The position numbers and the translations under genes were made by a program. The notes under the pieces were generated by a model that saw only the letters and a program-made list of their open reading frames with translations, was not told the origin of the DNA and did not search any database. From NCBI GenBank assembly GCA_001618605.1, contig LKHC01000105.1:107008-171007 (forward strand): a stretch of DNA of 64,000 nt. The letters are read 5' to 3'. Position 1 is the stretch's first letter, and each line of letters begins with the position of its first letter. This DNA comes from Candidatus Fermentibacter danicus. Lineage in GTDB: Bacteria; Fermentibacterota; Fermentibacteria; Fermentibacterales; Fermentibacteraceae. Shown here one piece after another: positions 52,741 to 61,630 of the stretch.

Positions 52741-53373
52741 TCAGCCCCCCATGGTGAAGTTCGTGAGAGTAAGCGTACTGTCAGGCGTCGTCTTGCGGAC
52801 GAGGCCGATATCCGGAGCGAGCCAGAGGGTCCTTTTGACTGTCAGTGTCTCGGGGTCGAAGCCTCCGGTCTGAACCCAGTTCACTACCCGCTCCTCCTGT
52901 TCGAGAATGTAGCACTCGTCCCAGCCTGCGAGGGAGCCGATGCCGGTGACGGTGGTTTCGCGGCGCCAGTCATGGCTGATCGTGACTCCCTGAGTCGTCA
53001 CGAAGGTGGAAGCCGAGTCCACCCTCGAAGCTCCCACGCACAGCGGCCAGTCCAGATAGGTGACCCAGGCCTGGAACACGGGCACCTCGTATCCGTTGAA
53101 GATCACCCTGTGATCCTCATAATGGTCCAGCCGGCCCTGCTCGTTCGCCCAGTAGGAGTAGGCCGCACCTGTCTGTAGCCTGTAGCAGCTCCGCTCCCCG
53201 GTCACGGTCTGGTCCACGACGGTGGTGATGACGAACCCGCCGCCGTCGATGGCGTACTCCCACTGGGTGCCGATCGTGGTGACGGGGTAGTAGTCGGCGC
53301 CCAGGCGCATGAAGAGAGGATTGCTGCCGCACGCGGCAATCAGGATTACGGGGATCGGCAGAAGCCGTCTCAT
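52741..53373 (-). CDS. Predicted lipoprotein of unknown function
   Basis: ATG at 53373 gives 210 residues. The signal ends in the lipobox 'ILIAACGSN' (Cys near residue 15). The rest is strand-rich ('TTIGTQWEYAIDGGGFVITTVVDQTVTGE' region) and ends in 'LTNFTMGG'. It is probably on the periplasmic side of a membrane. Its start overlaps the stop of the OM-barrel gene (ATGA), so the two may form a surface pair. Confidence 0.75.
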   Translation of the reverse strand: MRRLLPIPVILIAACGSNPLFMRLGADYYPVTTIGTQWEYAIDGGGFVITTVVDQTVTGERSCYRLQTGAAYSYWANEQGRLDHYEDHRVIFNGYEVPVFQAWVTYLDWPLCVGASRVDSASTFVTTQGVTISHDWRRETTVTGIGSLAGWDECYILEQEERVVNWVQTGGFDPETLTVKRTLWLAPDIGLVRKTTPDSTLTLTNFTMGG

Positions 53374-53894
53374 CGCAGGACCTCCCTGGAGACGCGGAAA
53401 ACGAGGGCGAATCCGTCTGCCGACTCCCCGGAGGCCATGATCCCGCGGAAATCGAAGCCTGCGGCCCCCCTGAGGCCGGCTCCGAGGCCGAACTCCCAGC
53501 GGACTCCGGCCCTCCAGAACGGGTCCCAGGTCACGGGGTCCGAGCCGCCTCCCGCCTCGAGTCTGGATCTGGAACAGCCGGCGCCCACCTCGAGCCCGGG
53601 GCTGAAACTCCGGGCGCCCGGCCTGAGATGATACGCGGCGCTTACCTCGGGAGTCAGCACGGTAAGCGAGGCATCGCCGTCGTAGGCGTCCCCGTGCATG
53701 GTCAGGGCAAGCCCCGGCCCCGCTCCGAACGCTTCGCTGAACATCCATCTCCCGTATGCGCGCAGATCCAGTCCTGCACTGATGTTGTCCCCCCAGCCAC
53801 CCGCCGGGAACACCGGGCCGAGCGACAGCCCGGCGGTGACGGACGCTGCGGAGGCGGCGCAGAGGACCGCAAGGAGAGCCAAAGTCAGCCTCAA
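53370..53894 (-). CDS. Small outer-membrane beta-barrel protein
   Basis: The 174-residue protein has a signal peptide (TLALLAVLCAASAASVTA). Alternating strands with Gly/aromatic girdle residues follow, and the last strand reads 'FALVFRVSREVLR'. About eight strands would fit an OmpA/OmpW-sized barrel. The terminus lacks the usual Phe, so assembly by BAM is less certain. Function unknown. Confidence 0.68.
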   Translation of the reverse strand: MRLTLALLAVLCAASAASVTAGLSLGPVFPAGGWGDNISAGLDLRAYGRWMFSEAFGAGPGLALTMHGDAYDGDASLTVLTPEVSAAYHLRPGARSFSPGLEVGAGCSRSRLEAGGGSDPVTWDPFWRAGVRWEFGLGAGLRGAAGFDFRGIMASGESADGFALVFRVSREVLR

Positions 53895-53909
53895 GGAAAC
53901 CTCCTCACC

Positions 53910-54668
53910 CTAGATGCACGGGGCTGCAAAAGCCCTGTCCTGATCGGCCACGAGTATCTGTCCGCAGAATCCGGGAACCGCCCGGGCCGCTTCGAGGGCC
54001 AGCGCAGGCCTGTTGTTCTCCTGGCTCAGATGCGCAAGTATTACGAATTCGAGGGCTTCATGGCGGACCGCCCCGAGCAGGTCACCTGCGGCCGAGTTCG
54101 ACAGGTGCCCGTTCGAGGAGGCTATCCTCTGCTTCAACGGCCACGGGTATCTCCCGCCCCAGAGCATATCCTCGTCATGGTTGAATTCGAGAACGAGCCC
54201 TGTGCAGCCCGACAGGCTCTCCGCCACGAGATGGCTCCAGCAGCCGAGATCGGTGGCGATTCCGAGCCGCCCTCCATCCCACTCGATTACATATCCGCTC
54301 GGTTCGGCTGCGTCATGTGGCAGCAGGAAGCTGGTCACCACGAAGGGACCGGTCTCGACGGAACCTCCCGGCGCGAGTGTCCGGACGCACGGCACATCGC
54401 GGAGGCCGGGAGTCCCCCGTGCAGTCCCCGGGGTGCAGATCACCGGGACGCCCAGCCTTCTCGCGGTCACCCTCGCGCCCTTCACGTGGTCCGAATGCTC
54501 GTGGGTGAGGAAGATGGCCGACGGCTGGGGCATGGATGCGCCGGCCAGCTCGATCCTCCGCCTGATCTCCCGGCAGGACAGGCCCGCGTCGATCAGAACC
54601 GAGCAGCCGTCGTGCTCAACCAGCATGCAGTTGCCGTCGGAACCGCTCGCCAGCATGAGGAGCCTCAA
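53910..54668 (-). CDS. WalJ/YycJ-like metallo-beta-lactamase-fold hydrolase
   Basis: The 252-residue protein carries 'FLTHEHSDHVKG' (HxHxDH, residues ~54-61) and further metal ligands in 'LPHDAAEPSGYVIEW', 'GIATDLG' and 'LAHLSQENN'. 'MLASGSDGNCMLVE' at the N-terminus is the YycJ opening. Relatives are dinuclear-metal nucleases linked to mismatch repair and genome stability in Firmicutes. The start overlaps the stop of the GHL10 gene. Confidence 0.9.
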   Translation of the reverse strand: MRLLMLASGSDGNCMLVEHDGCSVLIDAGLSCREIRRRIELAGASMPQPSAIFLTHEHSDHVKGARVTARRLGVPVICTPGTARGTPGLRDVPCVRTLAPGGSVETGPFVVTSFLLPHDAAEPSGYVIEWDGGRLGIATDLGCWSHLVAESLSGCTGLVLEFNHDEDMLWGGRYPWPLKQRIASSNGHLSNSAAGDLLGAVRHEALEFVILAHLSQENNRPALALEAARAVPGFCGQILVADQDRAFAAPCI

Positions 54669-55825
54669 CGGGAGAACCTCGCCGTCATCTGGAACAGGCC
54701 GGGATCGAGAGGATGGAAGGGCCGTCCGGAGGATCCCCAGAAGGACTTCAGTGCGGAACAGTCGGCCGGATCGAACGTGTTCAGGCTGTAGACGCAGATT
54801 CCGCGGGCTCCGTTGTCCAGAGCGAGCGTGGCGCCGACGAGGGCCGACCGGAGGCTCTGGTTGAAGACCGCGACACCGTAGACCACCGATCCCGGGTCCG
54901 TCGAAGTAGTGGAGACAGCCAGTTCTCCCGCCCTGGATCGATTCGTGGTGTAGGCCATCGGGCAGACGAAATCGACCAGCCCCTCCTCCAGCCAGTTCCG
55001 CCAGTCGCAGGAATAGTCCCTCAGGGCGGAACCGGGATCGGCCATGACCGCGCAGGACAGCGTCACGTCCGGAGCTGCGCTCCTCAGAGCCGCCCTCACC
55101 GTGCGCACCGTCCCCGTCACGAGCGACGCCCTGTAGTCGAGCCAGGCATTCTCCATGCCCGATATGGAGGGTCTGGACCGGCCGGAGCCCTGGAAGAGGG
55201 TCACGGGATCGACTCCGGTCGAGAGGAAGAAGCCCGCCCGGGCTTCCGGCTCGAATCCGAAGGAGGCGTTCGGGTAGCGGATGTAGTCCAGGTGTATGCC
55301 GTCGATGTCATAATTAGACGCAAGTTCGGCGCAGATCGAAGCGAGCCGCGACCTGACCCCCGGAACCGCGGGCGAGAGGGTGGCGCCGACTATGCCCGCC
55401 GCTTCGCACTCCTGCCGCGAATAGGAGGCGGAAGAACGCCCGCCCAGGTCCGCCATGAACCAGTCGGGATGGGCCAGCAGGACGTGCGCCGGGTCCGCCG
55501 GAGGCGTCGGCGCCGACCAGGAGAGGAAGGCGTTCACCCACGCGTGGACCTCGAGGCCCAGCGGACGGGCCTGGAGCAGGACACGGGCGAGGGGATCGAA
55601 GGTGTCCAGGACATGAGCCTCGGGGATCAGGTCCGAGTGATACCAGGCCTCCCCCCTCCCCATGACCTGCACGATTATGCCGTTCGCGCCGGAGGCCGCC
55701 GCGAGGTTCACCAGACGGTCGATCCCATCGGTGGTTTCGAGGCCGTCGGCCGACATCCAGAAATACCTCGCCCCGGCGGGCTCTCCGGAGGCGGCCATCA
55801 GCAGGGCAAGAGCCAGGGCGGTCAT
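54665..55825 (-). CDS. GHL10-family (DUF187) putative glycoside hydrolase, secreted
   Basis: ATG at 55825 gives 386 residues with a short signal peptide (LALALLMAASGEPAGA). The TIM-barrel family is recognisable: 'GANGIIVQVMGRGEAWYHSD' near residue 42, 'LGLEVHAWVNAFL' near 90, 'DIDGIHLDYIRYPN' near 175 and 'WRNWLEEGLVDFVCPMAYT' near 276. Relatives include YngK-like hydrolases that may cut peptidoglycan or surface glycan. The start overlaps the gpsA stop (ATGA). Confidence 0.88.
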   Translation of the reverse strand: MTALALALLMAASGEPAGARYFWMSADGLETTDGIDRLVNLAAASGANGIIVQVMGRGEAWYHSDLIPEAHVLDTFDPLARVLLQARPLGLEVHAWVNAFLSWSAPTPPADPAHVLLAHPDWFMADLGGRSSASYSRQECEAAGIVGATLSPAVPGVRSRLASICAELASNYDIDGIHLDYIRYPNASFGFEPEARAGFFLSTGVDPVTLFQGSGRSRPSISGMENAWLDYRASLVTGTVRTVRAALRSAAPDVTLSCAVMADPGSALRDYSCDWRNWLEEGLVDFVCPMAYTTNRSRAGELAVSTTSTDPGSVVYGVAVFNQSLRSALVGATLALDNGARGICVYSLNTFDPADCSALKSFWGSSGRPFHPLDPGLFQMTARFSR

Positions 55826-56817
55826 CGAACGAAGCTCTGCGGGGAGGGGAACTCCTCCTTGAGAGGGCGGTCGAACAGCTCCTCTATTGCGGCCCGGGGA
55901 GCGACCCTGCCGTCCAGCACCATACCGACCGCGGAGGTAATGGGCATCTCCACCCCGGTGCGGGCCGCGAGCAGCAGGAGGGCTGCACAGGCTTCGACCC
56001 CTTCGGCCAGCCCCTCCGTGTAGGGCCGGCCTGTCGCGAGGCATTCGCCGCGGAGCCTGTTCCTGCTTTGCTCTGAGAAGAGGGTGGCCTCGTAGTCGCC
56101 GAGGTGCGCCAGGCCGTAGATGCTCCGCCAGTCGCCGCCGGTTGCCGATGCAAGCCTCGCGACCTCCACCGGGGCGCGGGCCATCAGGGCGCCCTTGAGT
56201 CCCTGCCAGCCCAGCCCGTCGAGTATGCCGGCCGCTATTCCAATGACGTTCTTCGCGGCGGCTCCGATCTCGCAGCCCGCCAGATCCCTGGACCTGTAGA
56301 GCCTCACGAGCCTGCTTCCGAGACGCTCGACGAGGAGGGCCGAGGCTGAGTCGTCCTCGGAGGCGATCAGCATGCAGGTGGGCTGCCCCGAGACGAGGAG
56401 TACGGGATGGCCGGGGCCGACCCAGGCCGACAGGCTGAGCGGTTCGATGCCGCTTCCGAGGAACACCTGCGACAGTCTCCTGCCGGTTCCGGTCTCGAGC
56501 CCCTTCATGCAGAGGATGACATGTGTGCGGCACAGGTCGCGTCCTGAAAGGAGGCCGCAGATTCCCGCCAGTTCGCGGGATGGTGTGGCTATGATCAGCA
56601 GATCCGTGTCGAGGGCTTCGTCGAGATCGTTCGTGAGGCGGACGCCGTCCGGAAGGACGAGGTATCTGTTGCGCCGTTCCCTCTCGAGCAGGGCGAAGGG
56701 TTCCGACCCGGCGGGTTCCCATCCGGTGACCTCGAGATCGAGACCGGCTCCGTACCAGAGATGGAAGCTGCCCCATCTGCCGCAGCCAAGGACGGACAAT
56801 CTGTTCAGGCCGGGCAA
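55822..56817 (-). CDS. gpsA: Glycerol-3-phosphate dehydrogenase [NAD(P)+]
   Basis: TTG at 56817 with GGAGG six bases upstream gives 331 residues. 'LSVLGCGRWGSFHLW' is the dinucleotide site and 'ATPSREL' near 72 follows. The catalytic region is 'GCEIGAAAKNVIGIAAGILDGLGWQGLKGALMARA', with Lys, and 'HLGDYEATLFSEQSRNRLRG' follows. It reduces dihydroxyacetone phosphate to sn-glycerol 3-phosphate for phospholipids. The first glycine motif reads GCGRWG rather than GAGSWG. First gene of an eight-gene operon. Confidence 0.93.
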   Translation of the reverse strand: MPGLNRLSVLGCGRWGSFHLWYGAGLDLEVTGWEPAGSEPFALLERERRNRYLVLPDGVRLTNDLDEALDTDLLIIATPSRELAGICGLLSGRDLCRTHVILCMKGLETGTGRRLSQVFLGSGIEPLSLSAWVGPGHPVLLVSGQPTCMLIASEDDSASALLVERLGSRLVRLYRSRDLAGCEIGAAAKNVIGIAAGILDGLGWQGLKGALMARAPVEVARLASATGGDWRSIYGLAHLGDYEATLFSEQSRNRLRGECLATGRPYTEGLAEGVEACAALLLLAARTGVEMPITSAVGMVLDGRVAPRAAIEELFDRPLKEEFPSPQSFVR

Positions 56818-56926
56818 ATGGTCCTCCTCGGGATCGGGCGCATTGCTTTCTCGATACAGGATTCTACCCGGATGACCGACGCCGGGCAACGCCTGCCCGG
56901 GGGCGCGGCGGCCCGGCTTCCGCCCA

Positions 56927-56955
56927 TTGTAGCGCCTCGTCCGGCCTAGTATGTT
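56927..56955 (+). promoter_or_regulatory. Candidate promoter of the subtilase gene
   Basis: TTGTAG (56927-56932) and TATGTT (56950-56955) are 17 bases apart. The TTG start of the subtilase is 45 bases downstream with GAGAGGAGG before it. Both boxes match the consensus only partly. Confidence 0.4.
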
Positions 56956-56999
56956 TGATTTCGTGTCGGATTCTTCATTTCCACAAGAGAGGAGGCACC

Positions 57000-58697
57000 T
57001 TGAGATCTCTTTTTCTTCTGATGGTGGTTACGGTTCTGGCGGTGGGCGGTTCGATATCCCCGAACCTCCGCCCCCTGCTTGCCGACGCTGGAGAGAACGA
57101 CCTCCTGCCCGTTTTCGTCCTGGCCCGGGGTGGTCTGGACGGAGCCTGGGTCGCCTCGGCGACCGCAGGCATGTCCAGGGCCGACAGACAGGCCTTCGTC
57201 GTGGACGCTCTGAAGGACTACGCTGAAGTATCCCTGGCCGGAATAGTCGACGAGATCGAATCCCGGACCGGGGGCTCCAGCTCATCCCTCAAGACCCACT
57301 GGCTGGCCAACGCCGTCTACTGCGAGGCGACCCCGGAACTCATCGCGGCTCTCGCCTCGAGATCCGACGTGCTCCTCGTCGAGAGCGCGGCAGATCCCGA
57401 AGCCGGCCTCATCGAGCCGATCGACATGCGCCCGGCGACCCCTGACGAGCTCGACCGGGCGATCGTCTGGAGCGTAACCAAGATCAACGCCGACGACGTG
57501 TGGGCGCTCGGATACGACGGCACCGGCGTCATCGTAGGGGTCATCGACACCGGCGTCAACTACAACCACATCGACCTCGCGAACAACATGTGGAGCGACA
57601 GTCAAGGCCACTGCGGGTACGACTTCTACGACAACGACTGGGATCCCATGGACGACAACGACCATGGCACCCACTGCGCAGGTTCCATCGTCGGCGACGG
57701 CACCGGTGGAACCCAGACCGGCGTCGCCCCCGGCGCACAGTGCATGGCCCTCCGCATCAACTACTACTCCGGCGGCGAGAGTACCTGGATCGAAGCGATG
57801 GAATTCGGAGCGGATAACGGAGCGGCCGTCCTCTCCATGTCGCTCGGCTCTACGCACGGCAACATGACCCTGCGCACAGCCGAGGCCAACCTCCTGACCG
57901 CAGGCGTGTTCCACTCCGTCGCAGCCGCCAACAGCGGCCCCACCCCCGGATCGATACTCTCGAGCGGAGACGCGCCGCCGCCCTGGTTCCATCCCCAGCA
58001 GACGCAGCACGGCGGCCAGACCGCCGTCGTGACGGTGGGCGCCACTGACTCCAACGACACCGTGGCCTCCTTTTCCAGCCGCGGTCCCGTCACCTGGTGG
58101 TCGGACTACACCGTCTCCGCTCCGCTGATCGACCCCGACATCTCGGCACCCGGTGTCAACGTGGTAAGCACCGCCAGGACCGGCGGATACATGACCATGA
58201 GCGGCACCTCTATGGCGACCCCCCATGTCGCCGGCGTGGCCGCCCTGATGCTCGACGCCAACCCGAACCTGACCGTTGCGCAGATCGACCAGATAATGGA
58301 GCAGACGGCCCTGGATCTGCTTCCCACCGGCAAGGACAACGCCACGGGCTCCGGCCGCATCGATGCGCTGGCCGCAGTCCAGGCCGCCCTCCTGGTGAGA
58401 GTCGAGGAATCAGTAGGGCTGGTTCCCGCTCCCGGCGTGCTGATGAGCGCGATCAACCCGAATCCGGTCAGCGGTTCGGCGATGTTCCAGCTCTATACCG
58501 GCGAAGCCGGACGCGCCCGGATCGAGGTTTTCGATCTGACGGGCCGCATCGTGTCCGATATCCCTTCCGGCGACATCGCTTCGGGAACCCATTCCTTCAT
58601 CTGGAACCTTCCCGAGGGCATGGGCAACGGCATCTACTTCATCCGCTCGACGGTGAACGGAGTTTCGGACACCGCCCGGATGACTGTCGTCAGATAG
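57000..58697 (+). CDS. Secreted S8 subtilisin-like peptidase with C-terminal sorting domain
   Basis: TTG at 57000 behind GAGAGGAGG gives 565 residues with a signal peptide (SLFLLMVVTVLAVGGSIS). An inhibitor-I9-like prodomain covers about 35-140. The catalytic triad is D183 in 'GVIDTGVN', H222 in 'DHGTHCAG' and S404 in 'SGTSMATPHVAG'. The last ~80 residues (from 'INPNPVSGSAMFQLY') form a FlgD-like/Por-type domain ending 'ARMTVVR', nearly the same ending as the C25 peptidase. It is thus likely exported and surface-attached by the same route. Confidence 0.95.
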   Translation: MRSLFLLMVVTVLAVGGSISPNLRPLLADAGENDLLPVFVLARGGLDGAWVASATAGMSRADRQAFVVDALKDYAEVSLAGIVDEIESRTGGSSSSLKTHWLANAVYCEATPELIAALASRSDVLLVESAADPEAGLIEPIDMRPATPDELDRAIVWSVTKINADDVWALGYDGTGVIVGVIDTGVNYNHIDLANNMWSDSQGHCGYDFYDNDWDPMDDNDHGTHCAGSIVGDGTGGTQTGVAPGAQCMALRINYYSGGESTWIEAMEFGADNGAAVLSMSLGSTHGNMTLRTAEANLLTAGVFHSVAAANSGPTPGSILSSGDAPPPWFHPQQTQHGGQTAVVTVGATDSNDTVASFSSRGPVTWWSDYTVSAPLIDPDISAPGVNVVSTARTGGYMTMSGTSMATPHVAGVAALMLDANPNLTVAQIDQIMEQTALDLLPTGKDNATGSGRIDALAAVQAALLVRVEESVGLVPAPGVLMSAINPNPVSGSAMFQLYTGEAGRARIEVFDLTGRIVSDIPSGDIASGTHSFIWNLPEGMGNGIYFIRSTVNGVSDTARMTVVR

Positions 58698-58712
58698 ACT
58701 CGTCCAAGAGCG

Positions 58713-58745
58713 AGGGGCGCGGCTCCGGCCGCGCCCCTTTCTTTA
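58713..58745 (+). terminator. Rho-independent terminator of the subtilase gene
   Basis: AGGGGCGCGGC (58713-58723) pairs with GCCGCGCCCCT (58728-58738) across a TCCG loop. TTCTTTA follows. It lies 15 bases after the subtilase stop. Confidence 0.8.
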
Positions 58746-58779
58746 TCCCCCATCGCTCCGTGCGGCCCGTGAGGCCGCC

Positions 58780-59697
58780 TCAGCCCTCGCGGACAGCCTC
58801 CCGCTCCCGGTAGAGGCCGGTGGTCTTCCAGCGGCGGTGCGGCCACCAGTACAGGTCGGGGCGCCGCCTTATCATCTCTTCGAGGCGGCTCGTATAGAGC
58901 CGGGTCAGCTCGACCTCCGCCTGCTCCGCGGGAATGTCCCTGCGCGGCAGTATCGGCTCGGTGTAGACCGCCGTGTGGAACAGTCCGCGCTCGCGTATCA
59001 TGAAGGTCGGATAGACGGGACAGCCCAGCTTCACGGCGATTGCCGCAGCCCCACGGGGAGTCGACGCCGGCATGCCGAAGAAATCCACGATGACTCCGGC
59101 GCGGCCGGCGTCCTGATCCGAGAGCCAGGCCACCACGCCCCTGTCCCGGATAGTCCTGAAGATTTCCCTCATCGCTCCGTCCCTGCTGATCAGGCCGATG
59201 CCGTGGACAGACCGGAGCCTGTTCACGAAGCCGTCCACGAGAGCGTTGTGCTGCCTGCCCACGAGGAAGCGTGTACTCACGCCGCCATAGCTCTGCAGCA
59301 CGCCGAGCAGCTCCCAGTTGCCGTAGTGGAAGGCCAGGCCGATCCCGCCCTCCTCCCCGAGCCGCTTCATGATTTCCGGGTTCTCGACACGGACATGCTT
59401 CTCGATGTGCGATCGCCCGAGCCTCCGCTGCCTTGCGAACTCCACGGCGAACCTGCCGAAATTCGCGTAGGAACGGGCTCCGATCGCAGCCCTGTCGCGC
59501 CCGGACATCTCCGGGAACGCCAGCGAGAGGTTGATGAGGGAAACCTTCCGCCTGATCCCGAGCGCCCAGGCGGCGTGGCCCATCGCCGCCCCGCAGCACA
59601 GCGCCATGCGAAGCGGCATGAGGTCGAGGGCGAAGACCACGGCCCTCAGGGCGGAGTACTCGGCGAGATGCCGGAGGCTGTGCCGGGGCTTCTTCAT
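58780..59697 (-). CDS. LpxL/HtrB-like lipid A (lysophospholipid) acyltransferase
   Basis: The 305-residue protein shows the family plan: one N-terminal helix, 'NLSLAFPEMSGRDR' near residue 57, the catalytic HX4E in 'LAFHYGNWELLGVL' near 122, 'LISRDGAMREIFR', 'VAWLSDQDAGRAGVIVDFFGMPAST' and 'RRPDLYWWPHRRWK' at the C-terminus. It adds a secondary acyl chain to lipid A precursors at the inner membrane, which supports an LPS-bearing outer membrane. It lies 31 bases after the UGA-interrupted gene. Confidence 0.92.
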   Translation of the reverse strand: MKKPRHSLRHLAEYSALRAVVFALDLMPLRMALCCGAAMGHAAWALGIRRKVSLINLSLAFPEMSGRDRAAIGARSYANFGRFAVEFARQRRLGRSHIEKHVRVENPEIMKRLGEEGGIGLAFHYGNWELLGVLQSYGGVSTRFLVGRQHNALVDGFVNRLRSVHGIGLISRDGAMREIFRTIRDRGVVAWLSDQDAGRAGVIVDFFGMPASTPRGAAAIAVKLGCPVYPTFMIRERGLFHTAVYTEPILPRRDIPAEQAEVELTRLYTSRLEEMIRRRPDLYWWPHRRWKTTGLYREREAVREG

Positions 59698-59728
59698 GGG
59701 TTGCGCCTCCCCGGCGTGTCCTCCTCCA

Positions 59729-60586
59729 CTAATGCAGGATCGCGATCCTGGCGGAGGCGGACGCGCCTCCCGCCTCCATCAGAACCAGGTAGACGCCCGC
59801 GGGCAGCTCCCCGCCGGGGCACCGCACGGTCGTAACGACACCGCCTTCGCACCAGCCGGACCACTCCCATACGAGACGGCCGTCGGGCGAATAGAGCCCC
59901 AGCCCGGCGATGCCGGATTCAGGGACTGAAAGCCCGAGGAGCGGGGCGCTGGAAGGGCTCTCCTCCACCGTGAGCGCAGGGCCCGCCACGGGTTCGTCGT
60001 CGTCGATGCCTATGGCGGGGACGTAGTGGATGCGCAGCGAGGTCATGAAACCCAGCAGCCTGCCCGTCGAGGAGGTCGGGAGACCGGCGTCCAGAGTGCG
60101 ATTCGGGGTCGGGGGATAGAACGCCCCGGTGTTGATCGTCCTGCCGTTCTCGCCGAAATACCTGTACTCGATTATCAGATTGTGCGTCCCGTCGTATTCG
60201 AAGGGAGTATCGAACACCTGCCCGTTCCATCCCGGCGCGGTCCAGTCGATCGACAGCGTGTCCGTGGACCAGACCCTGACAGGCGTGAAGCCCGTGTAGT
60301 TGTCCTCGAAGGAGGTGGACAGCTCCCCGGCCGTCGTGTTGCACAGCAGTATCTCGGCGTTGTAGAAGTCCCCCTCGCTGAACGCGTCGTGAGTCCCGTA
60401 GAGACCCACCTCCGTGATCGAAGCCGCCCCGTTCATCTCATCCGACAGTACCAGAACCTGGTACCTTCTACCGAGGTCGGCTCAAGAACCGCAGTAGGGC
60501 CGGTTGGTGACCAGCGGCCCGCCCCCGCCCAGCTCGATGAAGTCGAGCAGGGCACAGAGCAGCGCCAGAAGCGCGGATCCGCTCAT
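59729..60586 (-). CDS. Secreted FlgD-tail protein interrupted by an in-frame UGA
   Basis: The ATG at 60586 overlaps the M42 stop (ATGA) as in other genes here, but codon 35 is TGA (60484-60482). After it the same frame runs on for 250 codons to 59729. The first part is a short hydrophobic start (LLALLCALLDF) and 'NRPYCGS'. After the stop come 'LGRRYQVLVLSDEM', a beta-rich middle and a FlgD-like tail with 'GIAGLGLYSPDGRLVW' and 'GELPAGVYLVLMEAGG', ending 'RIAILH'. A shorter product could start at ATG 60436. Nonsense-inactivated gene, sequence error or selenocysteine read-through are the options; see the findings. Confidence 0.6.
60448..60464 (-). promoter_or_regulatory. Hairpin 17 bases after the in-frame UGA (SECIS-like geometry)
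   Basis: GTACCAG-GTT-CTGGTAC on the minus strand is a perfect 7-bp stem with a loop that starts GU. It begins 17 bases after the UGA, and the loop is 24 bases after it. Size and position resemble the bacterial fdhF SECIS, but no bulged U is present. Confidence 0.35.
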
Positions 60587-61626
60587 GCGACACCTCCCCC
60601 CGTGCTCGATCCGTCACGGCCCTTCACGTAGGCCGCTATGAGATCCCTCGTCGCCTTCAGGCCCTTCACGTGGGTCCTCTCCATTCCATGTGAAGCCGAT
60701 ACCCCGGGGCCTACGAGCGCCACCCGGACGTCATGCCCGGCCGCCAGGGCCGCGCCGCCGTCCGACGAGTAGAACGGGAACACGTCAAGCCTGAAGGGTA
60801 TCCCTCCGTCGCGCGCCAGCTCGACGAGCCTGTTCCTCATCCCGAAGTCGTATGGTCCCCTGGAATCCTTCACGCATATGGACACCGCCGTCTCGATGCC
60901 GTCGACCTTCTCCCCGACCACTCCCATGTCGACGACGAGCATCCTCCGTACCGTCGGCGGTATCCCTGCGGAGGCGCCGTGCCCCACCTCCTCGAAATTG
61001 GTGAAGTAGAAGCAGACGCGCCCCGCATCCACGCCGCCGGGGCCGAGCGAGAGCATTGCGTCCGCCATCGCGGCGCAGCCGGCCTTGTCGTCCAGAAAGC
61101 GCGACTTGACGAATCCCGTGTCGGTAACCTCGTATCTCGGGTCGAAGCAGATGAAGTCCCCCGTCCCGATGCCGAGCGCCTCGACGTCCTTCCTGGTCTT
61201 CGCCTCCACGTCCGGGCGAAGGTGCATGTTCTCCGGCTTCCTCTCGATCGTGCCGGCCTCCCTGTTCACGTGGACGGCGGGGTTGTCCAGGAGCAGGGTG
61301 CCCCGGAAGGTTGCGCCCGTCGAGGTGAACACCGTCGCATACTCGGCCTCGAACGAGGGCAGCAGGGGGCTGCCGATGCAGGAGAACGAGAGGCTCCCGT
61401 CCGGCCTGATGCCGCTGACCATCGCCCCGAGAGTGTCCACGTGCCCCGCGACCATGAGTTCCGGCTCCTCCAGGCAGCCAGCGAGCAGCCCGCCCTTGTT
61501 GGTCAGCGAAGAGGCCAGCCCGGCTTCCGCGGCGGTCTCCTCGAGGAAGGCGATCGCCTCGCCGGTCATCCCGGACGGGGAAGGGATGGATTCGAGCTTC
61601 CGAAGTATCCCGAGCAGTCTTTCCAT
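60583..61626 (-). CDS. M42-family metallo-aminopeptidase
   Basis: The 347-residue protein has M42/M18-like metal sites: 'ELMVAGHVDTLG' (His/Asp) near residue 57, 'KSRFLDDKAGCAAM' (bridging Asp) near 170, 'FTNFEEVGHGAS' (catalytic Glu pair) near 203, 'VVDMG' and 'ASHGMERTHV' near 313. Members form large tetrahedral complexes that trim peptides in the cytoplasm. The ThiL stop-to-start gap is four bases. Its stop overlaps the next ATG. Confidence 0.93.
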   Translation of the reverse strand: MERLLGILRKLESIPSPSGMTGEAIAFLEETAAEAGLASSLTNKGGLLAGCLEEPELMVAGHVDTLGAMVSGIRPDGSLSFSCIGSPLLPSFEAEYATVFTSTGATFRGTLLLDNPAVHVNREAGTIERKPENMHLRPDVEAKTRKDVEALGIGTGDFICFDPRYEVTDTGFVKSRFLDDKAGCAAMADAMLSLGPGGVDAGRVCFYFTNFEEVGHGASAGIPPTVRRMLVVDMGVVGEKVDGIETAVSICVKDSRGPYDFGMRNRLVELARDGGIPFRLDVFPFYSSDGGAALAAGHDVRVALVGPGVSASHGMERTHVKGLKATRDLIAAYVKGRDGSSTGGGVA

Positions 61627-61630
61627 GTCC

